64,000 nucleotides of DNA, taken from positions 38,212-102,211 of the forward strand of contig JAFSUD010000024.1 in the NCBI GenBank assembly GCA_017445405.1, given 5' to 3'. The notes under the pieces are model-generated. The model searched no databases. It saw nothing but the letters and a program-made list of their open reading frames with translations, and had not been told where the DNA came from. This document shows positions 1 through 7,128 of the stretch, piece after piece. The position numbers and the translations under genes are program-made. The stretch is from Synergistaceae bacterium (GTDB lineage Bacteria > Synergistota > Synergistia > Synergistales > Aminobacteriaceae). Positions within the stretch are counted from its first letter, which is position 1; every line of letters begins with the position of its first letter.

Positions 1-2
1 TC

Positions 3-182
3 GTCGGGACTGCTTCCGGAAAAGTTGCCGCCTTGAATCAGAAGGACGGCGCAATTCTCTGGGAACATGCGACTCAGGGAGGCCAGCTCAGACTCTCAGC
101 CTCCGGAGGCAGAGTCTCAGTGAATACAGAGGACGGCAGAAATATAGTGCTTGACGCAGAAACAGGAAAGGACAAGAAGTAA
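3..182 (+). CDS. C-terminal end of a PQQ-like beta-propeller protein (partial)
   Basis: The window opens inside a reading frame that ends at a TAA at 180-182. The 59 visible residues contain the pattern A-L-N-x-K-D-G-x-I-L-W-E and later V-L-D-A-E-T-G-K, typical of blades of PQQ-type (quinoprotein-like) beta-propeller repeats. Such proteins are usually periplasmic or outer-membrane scaffolds, or sugar/alcohol dehydrogenases. Too little is visible to tell which. The stop lies 2 bases before the next ATG, so it is probably co-transcribed with the M13 peptidase. The start lies outside the window. Confidence 0.6.
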   Translation, partial: VGTASGKVAALNQKDGAILWEHATQGGQLRLSASGGRVSVNTEDGRNIVLDAETGKDKK

Positions 183-184
183 TC

Positions 185-2188
185 ATGACAAGATTAATCA
201 TCGCATTATTAGCAATTGCAGTATTCATCACACCGTCTTATGCGGAGTCCCCTTGGCTGAACTCCAACATCAAGGGTGCAGTTACCGACGGGTACACTCC
301 ATCGCTCAAGGATGACTTCTACGTTCACGTAAATCATGAGTGGCTCTCGACTGCACAGCTCCGGCCCGGCTACTCCCGCAACAGTGCATTCAACGAGCTG
401 CAGGACATCATCGACGCACGCCTCAAGGCAATAATGACCGATCCCACGCTCTCGGGGCATGATGCGGAACTCGTGAAGACTCTCTACTCCCTCTGGCTAG
501 ACTGGGACTCTCGCAACGAAGCCGGACTCTCGGAGCTTAAGGGGTTAGTGCAGACTCTCGAGAAGGTAGACTCTCTTGACGGCCTGAGCAGGTACTTCAT
601 GACGGAGGACAGCTTCTACCACGATGTGAATATCTCTGATTTCGGGCTTGGCCGGGACAACAAGGACTCGGAGTCGTACAACCTCGAGCTTGCTGCGGGG
701 AGTCTGTCTCTCGGGGACGCTGCAGAGTACCGCCAGATGACTCCGAACGGCGAGCGCACCAAGAAAATGCATGATTCAATAGTTACTTACATGTTCCGGA
801 GGCTCGGCTACTCTGAGGAGGAGGCAGCAAAGTATCTTGCTTCTGCGTTTGCGTTCGAGAAGGCCATTGCTGAACACATGATGACTCTTGAGGAGCTTTA
901 CTCTCCCGACGCAATCGACAAAATGTATAACCCCCTCACGATGGACGAGCTGAGGGAGAAATCGCCCGTCTACCCGTTTGCGGACATTCTGGAGGCGCAC
1001 TCTGCTTACTCTGACCTGATGAACCTTCAGGAGCCGGAGTGGCTGAAGGCCTTGAACGAACTCTACACTGAAGAGAATTTTGCGGGCATCAAGGCTTACC
1101 TGCTGTGCAAGCTCGTCGGAGGGTACATCACGATAACGGACGAGCCGGCATACCGCGAGTATCAGAAGCTCTCCCGCGAACGTTACGGGACGACAGGAAA
1201 CAAGCCCGATGATGAACTCGCTGTAGACTTTGTGCACGGGAGATTGTCAGGGCCGGTGTCGAGACTCTACCTCGCAAAGCATGTCCCGGAGCAGGCCAAG
1301 AAGGACGTAGAGGAGATTATCAGGGAGACGGTGAAGTACTACAAGGCGATGCTCGGGTCGGAGTCGTGGCTGTCAGAGTCAACACGAGCTAAGGCTGTGG
1401 AGAAGCTCGACGCTATGAGGCTGAACGCTGCATATCCTGACAAGTGGGTTGACGATTCGGAGCTGGAGATTGACCCGGAAGGAAGCCTTATTGATGCGCT
1501 GAATGCGTTAAAGAAGTTCAGTGTGCAGAAGTATTTTTACGACAGGCTCAACACGAAAGTAGACCATGACCTCTGGATTAGTGATGTCGTCGTTGCGAAC
1601 TCGTACTACAGGCCGAGCGAGAACTCGATAAATATTATTGCTGGGATTCTCGGAGGAGATTTCTACACGCCGGAGATGAGCTACGAGGAGAAGCTCGGAG
1701 GTATCGGAATGGTGATAGGTCATGAAGTCTCTCACGCTTTCGACACTAACGGTGCACAGTTTGACAAGACGGGCAACGTTGCGAAGTGGTGGACTGACGA
1801 GGACTACAAGAAGTTTCAGGCACGGGCTGACCGCCTCATCAAGTACTTTGACGCAATGACTGTTACTCCGGAGGGCACGAAGTATAACGGGAGTCTTGTG
1901 CAGACGGAGTCAATAGCTGACATGGCTGGCATCAAGGCGATGCTCGGAATTGCAGAGGGACGCGAGGGCTTCGATTACGATAAATTCTTCAGGAATTACG
2001 CTCGCATCTGGAAGCTGATTAATACACGTGAACGCAACGATATGATTCTGAAGGTTGATGTTCATGCTCTGCCGTATCTGAGGGTGAATGCGATACTTCA
2101 GCAGTACGAGAAGTTTCACAGCTATTACGGCATCAAGAAGGGAGACGGAATGTATTTAGCTCCTGAACATAGGGTAGCAGTCTGGTAA
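185..2188 (+). CDS. M13 family (neprilysin/PepO-like) zinc metallopeptidase, secreted
   Basis: A zinc endopeptidase predicted to cleave oligopeptides outside the cytoplasm. Residues 1-20 form a signal peptide ending S-Y-A. The zinc motif HEVSH is at residues 513-517 and the third ligand motif E-S-I-A-D at 575-579, the HExxH...ExxxD arrangement of M13 (gluzincin) enzymes. The C-terminal G-D-x-M-Y and final V-W also fit the family. At 667 aa it has the full M13 length with N-terminal lid and C-terminal catalytic regions. It lacks the cytoplasmic/TM anchor of mammalian neprilysin, so it is probably free in the periplasm or exported. It follows the preceding propeller gene by 2 bases. Substrate unknown. 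Confidence 0.9.
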   Translation: MTRLIIALLAIAVFITPSYAESPWLNSNIKGAVTDGYTPSLKDDFYVHVNHEWLSTAQLRPGYSRNSAFNELQDIIDARLKAIMTDPTLSGHDAELVKTLYSLWLDWDSRNEAGLSELKGLVQTLEKVDSLDGLSRYFMTEDSFYHDVNISDFGLGRDNKDSESYNLELAAGSLSLGDAAEYRQMTPNGERTKKMHDSIVTYMFRRLGYSEEEAAKYLASAFAFEKAIAEHMMTLEELYSPDAIDKMYNPLTMDELREKSPVYPFADILEAHSAYSDLMNLQEPEWLKALNELYTEENFAGIKAYLLCKLVGGYITITDEPAYREYQKLSRERYGTTGNKPDDELAVDFVHGRLSGPVSRLYLAKHVPEQAKKDVEEIIRETVKYYKAMLGSESWLSESTRAKAVEKLDAMRLNAAYPDKWVDDSELEIDPEGSLIDALNALKKFSVQKYFYDRLNTKVDHDLWISDVVVANSYYRPSENSINIIAGILGGDFYTPEMSYEEKLGGIGMVIGHEVSHAFDTNGAQFDKTGNVAKWWTDEDYKKFQARADRLIKYFDAMTVTPEGTKYNGSLVQTESIADMAGIKAMLGIAEGREGFDYDKFFRNYARIWKLINTRERNDMILKVDVHALPYLRVNAILQQYEKFHSYYGIKKGDGMYLAPEHRVAVW

Positions 2189-2209
2189 AATTTTCATGAG
2201 GTGATAGAC

Positions 2210-2806
2210 ATGATTATTACTATAGGCCGCGAATTTGGTTCGGGAGGACGTGAACTTGGAAGGCATTTAGCCGAAATTCTGGGCTGTGCGTATTACGACC
2301 GGGAGATAATCACCGAGATAGCTAGGCGCACATCATTATCAGAGAAGTACATCCAGCACGTAACGGAACAGAAGCCTGTAATTCCCTTCCCGATTCACAC
2401 AGGGCGGACATTCTGGGCAGTAATCCCTGACTACAATCAGTCTGTTCATCAGGAGCAGCACAAGGTGATTCAGGAGATAGCGGAAAAGTCGGACTGCGTT
2501 ATTGTAGGCAGAGGAGCAGACTATATACTCAGGGAGTCAAAACCTTTCCGGCTGTTTGTGTACTCAGACATGGAGAGCAAGACAGCCCGCTGCAGGAAGA
2601 ATGAGAGTGCAGACTATGAGGCAGGTGAAGCCCTCAGCGATAAGGAACTGGCCAAGCGTATAGAGCAGATAAACAAGGGGCGTGCAGATTATTACGCTTT
2701 CTACACCGGCCAGAAATGGGGAGCGAAGGAATATTACGACCTGCTCATCAACACCAGCGGCAGAGATATTAGAGCACTTGCTGAAGTTGTCGCTAAATTC
2801 TGCTGA
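2210..2806 (+). CDS. cytidylate kinase-like family protein
   Basis: Start chosen at the ATG at 2210, which has GAGGTG 6 bases upstream; an in-frame GTG at 2201 lacks such spacing. The N-terminus M-I-I-T-I-G-R-E-F-G-S-G-G-R-E-L and the following Y-Y-D-R-E-I are hallmarks of the cytidylate-kinase-like group (AAA_26/Cmk-like P-loop proteins), which have a modified P-loop. V-I-V-G-R-G-A-D in mid-protein also matches. About 198 aa. These proteins are common in Synergistota and Firmicutes. Their true substrate is usually unproven, and they sit beside, rather than replace, canonical Cmk. Catalysis is inferred only. Confidence 0.8.
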   Translation: MIITIGREFGSGGRELGRHLAEILGCAYYDREIITEIARRTSLSEKYIQHVTEQKPVIPFPIHTGRTFWAVIPDYNQSVHQEQHKVIQEIAEKSDCVIVGRGADYILRESKPFRLFVYSDMESKTARCRKNESADYEAGEALSDKELAKRIEQINKGRADYYAFYTGQKWGAKEYYDLLINTSGRDIRALAEVVAKFC

Positions 2807-2856
2807 TATTATTATTGAACGGTCATGTGTCCTCACTAAACACAGGCCGTTCACTC

Positions 2857-2865
2857 TGATATAAT
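2857..2865 (+). promoter_or_regulatory. extended -10 promoter for the recO-cobT operon (putative)
   Basis: TG-A-TATAAT is a perfect extended -10 element 42 bases upstream of the recO-like start. No good -35 is visible, which extended -10 promoters can tolerate. Just upstream, GAACGG and CCGTTC arms (about 2816-2852) with an inner GTGT/ACAC form a hairpin without a T-run, possibly ending the upstream unit. Confidence 0.45.
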
Positions 2866-2906
2866 CTGCTTATCCGCAATCACACTTTCAGGAGGAAATA
2901 TACCGC

Positions 2907-3536
2907 ATGTTCAACGGAGAGGACTTCATCACAGCTAAGGGAGTAATCCTCTCACGTGAACACAGCGGAGAAAATTTTTTGTACTCAACACTCTTTCTTG
3001 AGGGTGAGGGAATAGTAAGCCTTACCTCTAAAAATTTCATGGGAGATTCTGAACCGTTTTCATGGGGGTATTTCGAACTTCAGAGAAAGCAGCGCAGCGC
3101 AAGATACTTCATCTACGACACTGACATTAAAGACAACATGCTTGATATACGACGAAGCCGTGAGTCCATCATGACAGCCATTAACTGGACAAAGACTCTC
3201 ACGAGATACCTTCTGCCGGGACACCCTGACGACGAACTGCTCACAAATCTTTACTGGAGCATGAAGCTGCTCGCCGTACCTGCCGTACCTGCTGAAGCTG
3301 TCAACTGGCGGTTTCTCTGGCTGTGGCTCACTGAATGGGGACTCGCTCCGGAACTCGGGGCATTCCATGAGCAGCAGGGCTTCAGGAATGATGAGGTATT
3401 ATTGCTCGCACAGGCCGCATCATCATCTCCCAAAGAAGTAACAGAATTATTCTCCGGAAAGTTAAGCACCAGCATCCGCAGCAGAATGTTTCATGTAGCA
3501 TCAAAACTTGCTGTGAACTTTCTCAACCAAATATGA
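2907..3536 (+). CDS. recO: RecO-like DNA repair protein
   Basis: 209 aa. The first 80 residues (F-I-T-A-K-G-V-I-L-S-R-E, then L-F-L-E-G-E-G-I-V-S-L-T) read like the RecO N-terminal OB-fold. The remainder is helical and fits the shortened RecO C-terminal domain. RecO anneals ssDNA and loads RecA with RecR in recombinational repair. The zinc-binding Cys pairs of many RecO proteins are absent. Called from overall pattern rather than from catalytic residues, so moderate confidence. AGGAGG lies upstream of the ATG, and the gene heads an operon with cobT 12 bases downstream. Confidence 0.55.
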   Translation: MFNGEDFITAKGVILSREHSGENFLYSTLFLEGEGIVSLTSKNFMGDSEPFSWGYFELQRKQRSARYFIYDTDIKDNMLDIRRSRESIMTAINWTKTLTRYLLPGHPDDELLTNLYWSMKLLAVPAVPAEAVNWRFLWLWLTEWGLAPELGAFHEQQGFRNDEVLLLAQAASSSPKEVTELFSGKLSTSIRSRMFHVASKLAVNFLNQI

Positions 3537-3548
3537 CACGGAGGCATC

Positions 3549-4598
3549 ATGACACTCACAGACATACTTCACGCAATCACACCTCCAGACTCTCAGGCAA
3601 TGACCGAAGCACAAAGATTACTCGACGGAAAAGTCAAGCCGCCCGGAAGTCTCGGGACTCTGGAATCCATCGCTGTACGCTTGGCCGGGATCACTGGCTC
3701 TCCGCGTAACACTCTCTCCCGAAAAGTCCTCTGCCTCTTCGGCTCGGATCACGGCGTGTACTCTGAAGGCGTGTGCTCATCACCTCAGGACTTCACACGA
3801 AGGCTAATGCTCGTCTACGCAGACTCTCGGGACGGAGGCATCAACATTCTCGCCCGTCAGGCAGGCGCAGAGTTACGGCTCTATGATTTGGGAGTCAAGG
3901 GCTTAGAGCCTCACAGAAACATCATCACTCATAGATTCATGGACTCGGGAACGCATAACTTACGCAGAGAACGCGCAATGTCCCGTGAACTCGCAGAAAG
4001 CGTTATCGTTTGGGGAGCTGAACTCGTGAGGGAGATGAAGTCCGAAGGCGTTGACCTCATCGGCACAGGCGAGGCGGGCATGGGCAACACTACTCCTGCG
4101 TGTGCGTGCATTATGGCAGCTACAGGCTCGCGGAGTCCCGGACTCGTCGGAAGGGGAGCAGGACTCGATGACGAGGCATATTCCCGGAAGCAGAGAGTGA
4201 TTCTCGATGCACTGTCTCTTCACGAAGACTCGCTCACTGACCCGGTGAACATACTCTCCTGCGTCGGCGGACTCGAGATCGCTGCAATGACGGGAGTATT
4301 TCTTGGGGGAGCTGCTTATCATGTGCCTGTAATCATCGACGGAGTTATCTCCATTGCCGGAGCGTTGCTTGCGTACAAGCTCGAGCCTCTCGCGCGTGAA
4401 TACATGTTTGCGTCCCATGAGTCGCCAGAGCCAGCGTATACTCATGCTGCAGAGTTCATGAAGTTATCGCCTTCTCTGCGGCTTGGCATGAGGTTAGGGG
4501 AAGGTACAGGCTGCGCGGTATTCATGCAGATAATTGATGATGCTTTAGCTATAATTAACGGCATGGGAGATTTCAGCTCCCTCACGAAAGGAGAGTAA
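3549..4598 (+). CDS. cobT: nicotinate-nucleotide--dimethylbenzimidazole phosphoribosyltransferase
   Basis: CobT transfers phosphoribose from nicotinate mononucleotide to 5,6-dimethylbenzimidazole (or another lower ligand), giving alpha-ribazole phosphate for the nucleotide loop of cobalamin and releasing nicotinate. Family marks: K-P-P-G-S-L-G near residue 31, F-G-S-D-H-G-V, G-T-G-E-A-G-M-G-N-T-T-P-A around residue 175, and the C-terminal L-G-E-G-T-G-C-A with the expected catalytic Glu. 349 aa is full length. No cobalamin riboswitch fits in the 12-base gap upstream, so any B12 control would act at the operon promoter. It is followed by a nicotinamidase, which concerns the same nicotinate pool. 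Confidence 0.95.
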   Translation: MTLTDILHAITPPDSQAMTEAQRLLDGKVKPPGSLGTLESIAVRLAGITGSPRNTLSRKVLCLFGSDHGVYSEGVCSSPQDFTRRLMLVYADSRDGGINILARQAGAELRLYDLGVKGLEPHRNIITHRFMDSGTHNLRRERAMSRELAESVIVWGAELVREMKSEGVDLIGTGEAGMGNTTPACACIMAATGSRSPGLVGRGAGLDDEAYSRKQRVILDALSLHEDSLTDPVNILSCVGGLEIAAMTGVFLGGAAYHVPVIIDGVISIAGALLAYKLEPLAREYMFASHESPEPAYTHAAEFMKLSPSLRLGMRLGEGTGCAVFMQIIDDALAIINGMGDFSSLTKGE

Positions 4599-4604
4599 CT
4601 ATCC

Positions 4605-5159
4605 ATGAAAGATATTCTTGTTGTTGATTGTCAATACGACTTCATCGACGGAACATTAGCCTGTGCTCACTCAGAGGAGGCCGTCAAAAACATCATCGCC
4701 TTCATCAACGCTAACCCAAGCGCGCGGGTATTCTACTCAGCTGACAACCACAGCATCAAGCACTGCAGCTACATACCCAACGGCGGAACTTGGCCGGTAC
4801 ACTGCCAGGCCGGGACTCACGGTGCGGAGATTCACACCGCATTCACTGCGGACATCACGAATCCTTCACAGCGTCCCAACGAAGCCAACACGTACTACAA
4901 GGGCGAGAATGACTCCGTAGAGGAATATTCAGCCTTCAGAGCAAAGAACAAGGCCGGGCACGAACTGAATCAGGACATCGGCCAGGACGTGATAGTCTGC
5001 GGGATTGCGAGCGAGTTCTGCGTTCGTGAGAGCGTGTTAGCCCTGAAGGAGTCGGGACGCAAAGTAGAAGTTCCTTCGGAGATGCTGGCATGGGTTGACG
5101 AGGCAGGACACAGGAAGAACATTGCGGAACTGTCAGCAATGGGAGTCAAGGTAGCATGA
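4605..5159 (+). CDS. pncA: nicotinamidase / isochorismatase-family amidohydrolase
   Basis: Cysteine hydrolase of the isochorismatase superfamily, most like nicotinamidase (nicotinamide to nicotinate plus ammonia). The triad D8 (V-V-D-C-Q-Y-D-F), K99 (Y-Y-K-G) and C139 (A-S-E-F-C-V) is intact. The metal-binding D-N-H-S-x-x-H motif follows S-A in the PncA pattern, as does W-P-V-H-C. 184 aa. It begins 7 bases after cobT. CobT consumes nicotinate mononucleotide, so a nicotinate-making enzyme next door is sensible. The stop overlaps the next start by ATGA. Confidence 0.85.
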   Translation: MKDILVVDCQYDFIDGTLACAHSEEAVKNIIAFINANPSARVFYSADNHSIKHCSYIPNGGTWPVHCQAGTHGAEIHTAFTADITNPSQRPNEANTYYKGENDSVEEYSAFRAKNKAGHELNQDIGQDVIVCGIASEFCVRESVLALKESGRKVEVPSEMLAWVDEAGHRKNIAELSAMGVKVA

Positions 5160-5770
5160 CAATTAGCACAGTAATCTTCGACATCGGCAACGTGTTAGTG
5201 GACTTCGACTGGGACGGGTTCATTCACAGGATGTTTCCCGGACGCGAGGAACTCATCACGGAGCTTGACGAGGCAGTATGGGGGAGCGGACGCTGGGACA
5301 GGCTCGACGCAGGAGACCCTCCCGAAGAAGTCTTCTCGAACATCATCGCCCACGACCCCGAGCACGAGGCAGAACTCCGCAGAGTCTTCGAGAACGTCGG
5401 CGACACTCTCCGCAAACGCCCGGCGACTCCGGCGTGGATAAATGACCTCAAGTCCCGGGGATACAGAGTCCTCTATCTCTCGAACTACTCGCGCTATGTC
5501 ATGGGGAAAAATCCTGACGTGTTAGACTTCCTGCCCCTGATGGACGGAGGGATATTTTCGTGCGACGTTAGGCTCATCAAGCCGGACAGGAAAATTTATG
5601 AGTGCCTTGCTGAGAAATACAGCCTTGTTCCTGATGAGTGCGTATTCATTGACGACATAGAGCGCAACGTCAAGGCCGGCCGGGATTTCGGCTTTCACGC
5701 AATACAGTTCAGGACTCTTGAACAGGCACAGCATGACCTGAACGCATTACTTAAGGAGGGTAAATCATGA
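5156..5770 (+). CDS. HAD-IA family phosphatase (YihX-like)
   Basis: A haloacid-dehalogenase superfamily hydrolase of the subfamily IA variant 3 type. The nucleophile motif is F-D9-I-G-N-V, the form seen in YihX (alpha-glucose-1-phosphatase). Motif II is Y-L-S-N, the Lys is in L-I-K-P-D-R-K-I-Y, and motif III/IV is C-V-F-I-D-D. 204 aa. Substrate not predictable; small phosphorylated sugars or nucleotides are typical. It overlaps pncA by 4 bases and the HdeD-like gene by 4 bases, so translation is probably coupled. Confidence 0.85.
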   Translation: MTISTVIFDIGNVLVDFDWDGFIHRMFPGREELITELDEAVWGSGRWDRLDAGDPPEEVFSNIIAHDPEHEAELRRVFENVGDTLRKRPATPAWINDLKSRGYRVLYLSNYSRYVMGKNPDVLDFLPLMDGGIFSCDVRLIKPDRKIYECLAEKYSLVPDECVFIDDIERNVKAGRDFGFHAIQFRTLEQAQHDLNALLKEGKS

Positions 5771-6270
5771 GGAACTTCCGCACTAACTACTTCATAACCG
5801 GGGCAATACTAATCATTCTTGGAGTGCTGACTATGCGCTACCCCCTAGAGGCCATAATGTCAGCAGGAGTGATTATCGGTATAGGACTTCTTGCGTCGGG
5901 GCTTAACTACTTTTCTGCGTTTTACTTCTTCGGGCTTAAGAGATTCATTCTGCTCGGGCTTCTGGATTTCGTGATAGGAGTGTACATGATAATTCAGCCC
6001 GGCATTACTGCGTTCGTGATTCCGTTCGTGGTGGGAGCGTGGCTATTGACGACGGGGCTGTCCCGAGTGGGGTTATCTCTGTGGCTCGGAGGCGCAAGGA
6101 TTCCCGGCTGGTGGCTCATGCTCATTAACGGCATCGTGTTAATCGGCCTGGCTGTCCTGATGTGCGCTGCTCCGCTGAGTGCTGCATTCTCGGTGATGAT
6201 GATTCTTGCCGGGGTGCTGACAGCGTCGGGTATATTGTCCGTCCTTGAAGGATGTGTGATGTGCCGGTAA
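5767..6270 (+). CDS. HdeD/DUF308-like membrane protein
   Basis: 167 aa with about six short hydrophobic helices separated by tiny loops and a glycine-rich start (T-G-A-I-L-I-I-L-G-V-L). This is the pattern of the HdeD/DUF308 family of inner-membrane proteins, implicated in acid resistance in enterobacteria but otherwise poorly understood. AAGGAGGG precedes the ATG. Last gene of the operon, followed by a rho-independent terminator. Confidence 0.8.
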   Translation: MRNFRTNYFITGAILIILGVLTMRYPLEAIMSAGVIIGIGLLASGLNYFSAFYFFGLKRFILLGLLDFVIGVYMIIQPGITAFVIPFVVGAWLLTTGLSRVGLSLWLGGARIPGWWLMLINGIVLIGLAVLMCAAPLSAAFSVMMILAGVLTASGILSVLEGCVMCR

Positions 6271-6288
6271 TGACGTTCCCAGTAATAA

Positions 6289-6321
6289 CGCCGTCCCTCA
6301 TTAACACAGGGGCGGTTTTTG
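6289..6321 (+). terminator. rho-independent terminator after the cobT operon
   Basis: CCGTCCC (6291-6297) pairs with GGGGCGG (6309-6315, one G-T pair) around a short AT-rich loop, followed by TTTTTG. Confidence 0.75.
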
Positions 6322-6325
6322 TGTC

Positions 6326-6334
6326 TGCTATAAT
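6326..6334 (+). promoter_or_regulatory. extended -10 promoter for the STAS/SpoIIE cassette (putative)
   Basis: TG-C-TATAAT lies directly downstream of the terminator and 52 bases upstream of the STAS gene. No clear -35. Position and perfect extended -10 suggest this drives the signalling cassette. Confidence 0.45.
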
Positions 6335-6385
6335 TACCGCAATATCCATCATGCAATTAATTATTGAGAAAGAAGGTTAATATCA

Positions 6386-6709
6386 ATGGCTGCTGCCAAT
6401 GTTTCAGTGCTCAAAATCGACAAGGTTTCTTCTGACGGCTCACTCACTTTCTCGCTCGGAGGCAGGCTCGACTCAACGACAGCCTCGCAGCTTGAAGCGG
6501 AAGTGAAAGGCGGATTAAGCGGTGTCAAAGATTTAGCGTTCGACATCTCAGCGTTAGAGTTCATATCTTCAGCAGGTCTCCGCGTTCTCCTCATGGCACA
6601 GAAGACTATGAACAAGCAGGGCAATATGGTAATCAGGCATCCTATACCCGATGTCCTCAAGGTATTTGAAGTAACAGGCTTCAGCAATATTCTTACCATA
6701 GAGAAATGA
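6386..6709 (+). CDS. anti-sigma factor antagonist, STAS domain (SpoIIAA/RsbV-like)
   Basis: A single STAS domain of 107 aa. The signature L-E-F-I-S61-S62-A-G-L-R-V-L-L aligns with SpoIIAA so that Ser62 matches the phosphorylated Ser58. In partner switching, the unphosphorylated form binds an anti-sigma kinase and releases a sigma factor or other target. It overlaps the next gene by ATGA. That neighbour carries both a PP2C-type phosphatase and a GHKL kinase-like domain, so the three functions of the switch are adjacent. Confidence 0.9.
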   Translation: MAAANVSVLKIDKVSSDGSLTFSLGGRLDSTTASQLEAEVKGGLSGVKDLAFDISALEFISSAGLRVLLMAQKTMNKQGNMVIRHPIPDVLKVFEVTGFSNILTIEK

Positions 6710-7119
6710 CAGCCAAAAAGCCCATCGGCAGGAAGATACGAGGACTTGTAGTAAGCGTAACGTTTGCTGCATTGCTGGTTACAGGGGCAATCTCTGTGTT
6801 AAGCATGTTCGGCTTCAGGGAGAAGAACAAGGAAATCTTGATAACTCAGATGGAAGCTAACCTGTATAACACCATCAAGGATAAGGCCAGATTTGCTGAT
6901 GCTGAACTGGGAAAGTATGTAGAGTACGCTGACATGCTGGCAGAATACATCAGCGTCCTTTATCACAGCCCCTCAAAGTTCATCCCGAATGAAGTCCTGC
7001 CCCCCAGAGCTGAGAATGCCGGGCGTTTCGTGATGCTGAGAACCATACGCAACGAACAGACGAAGTACGAGTCCCTCAAAGATGAGTGCAGCCTTCTCGG
7101 AAATGTAGAGCACATATAG
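6706..7119 (+). CDS. N-terminal fragment of a sensor SpoIIE-type phosphatase (ends at in-frame TAG)
   Basis: 137 aa containing a TM helix (about residues 14-35) and the start of an extracytoplasmic sensor region. The frame stops at TAG (7117-7119). The very same frame then continues without interruption to 9147, carrying the rest of the sensor and all cytoplasmic domains. The product is therefore the 5' piece of one gene cut by a nonsense codon, or else a readthrough site. The residue lost is unknown; TGG or CAG to TAG are the simplest single changes. Overlaps the STAS gene by 4 bases. Confidence 0.7.
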   Translation: MTAKKPIGRKIRGLVVSVTFAALLVTGAISVLSMFGFREKNKEILITQMEANLYNTIKDKARFADAELGKYVEYADMLAEYISVLYHSPSKFIPNEVLPPRAENAGRFVMLRTIRNEQTKYESLKDECSLLGNVEHI

Positions 7120-7128
7120 GCACCGTTC

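Noticed and set aside
3537..3548. Cobalamin riboswitch ahead of cobT
   Set aside because: Only 12 bases separate it from recO, far too short for a riboswitch, and no B12-box-like sequence was seen upstream of the operon.
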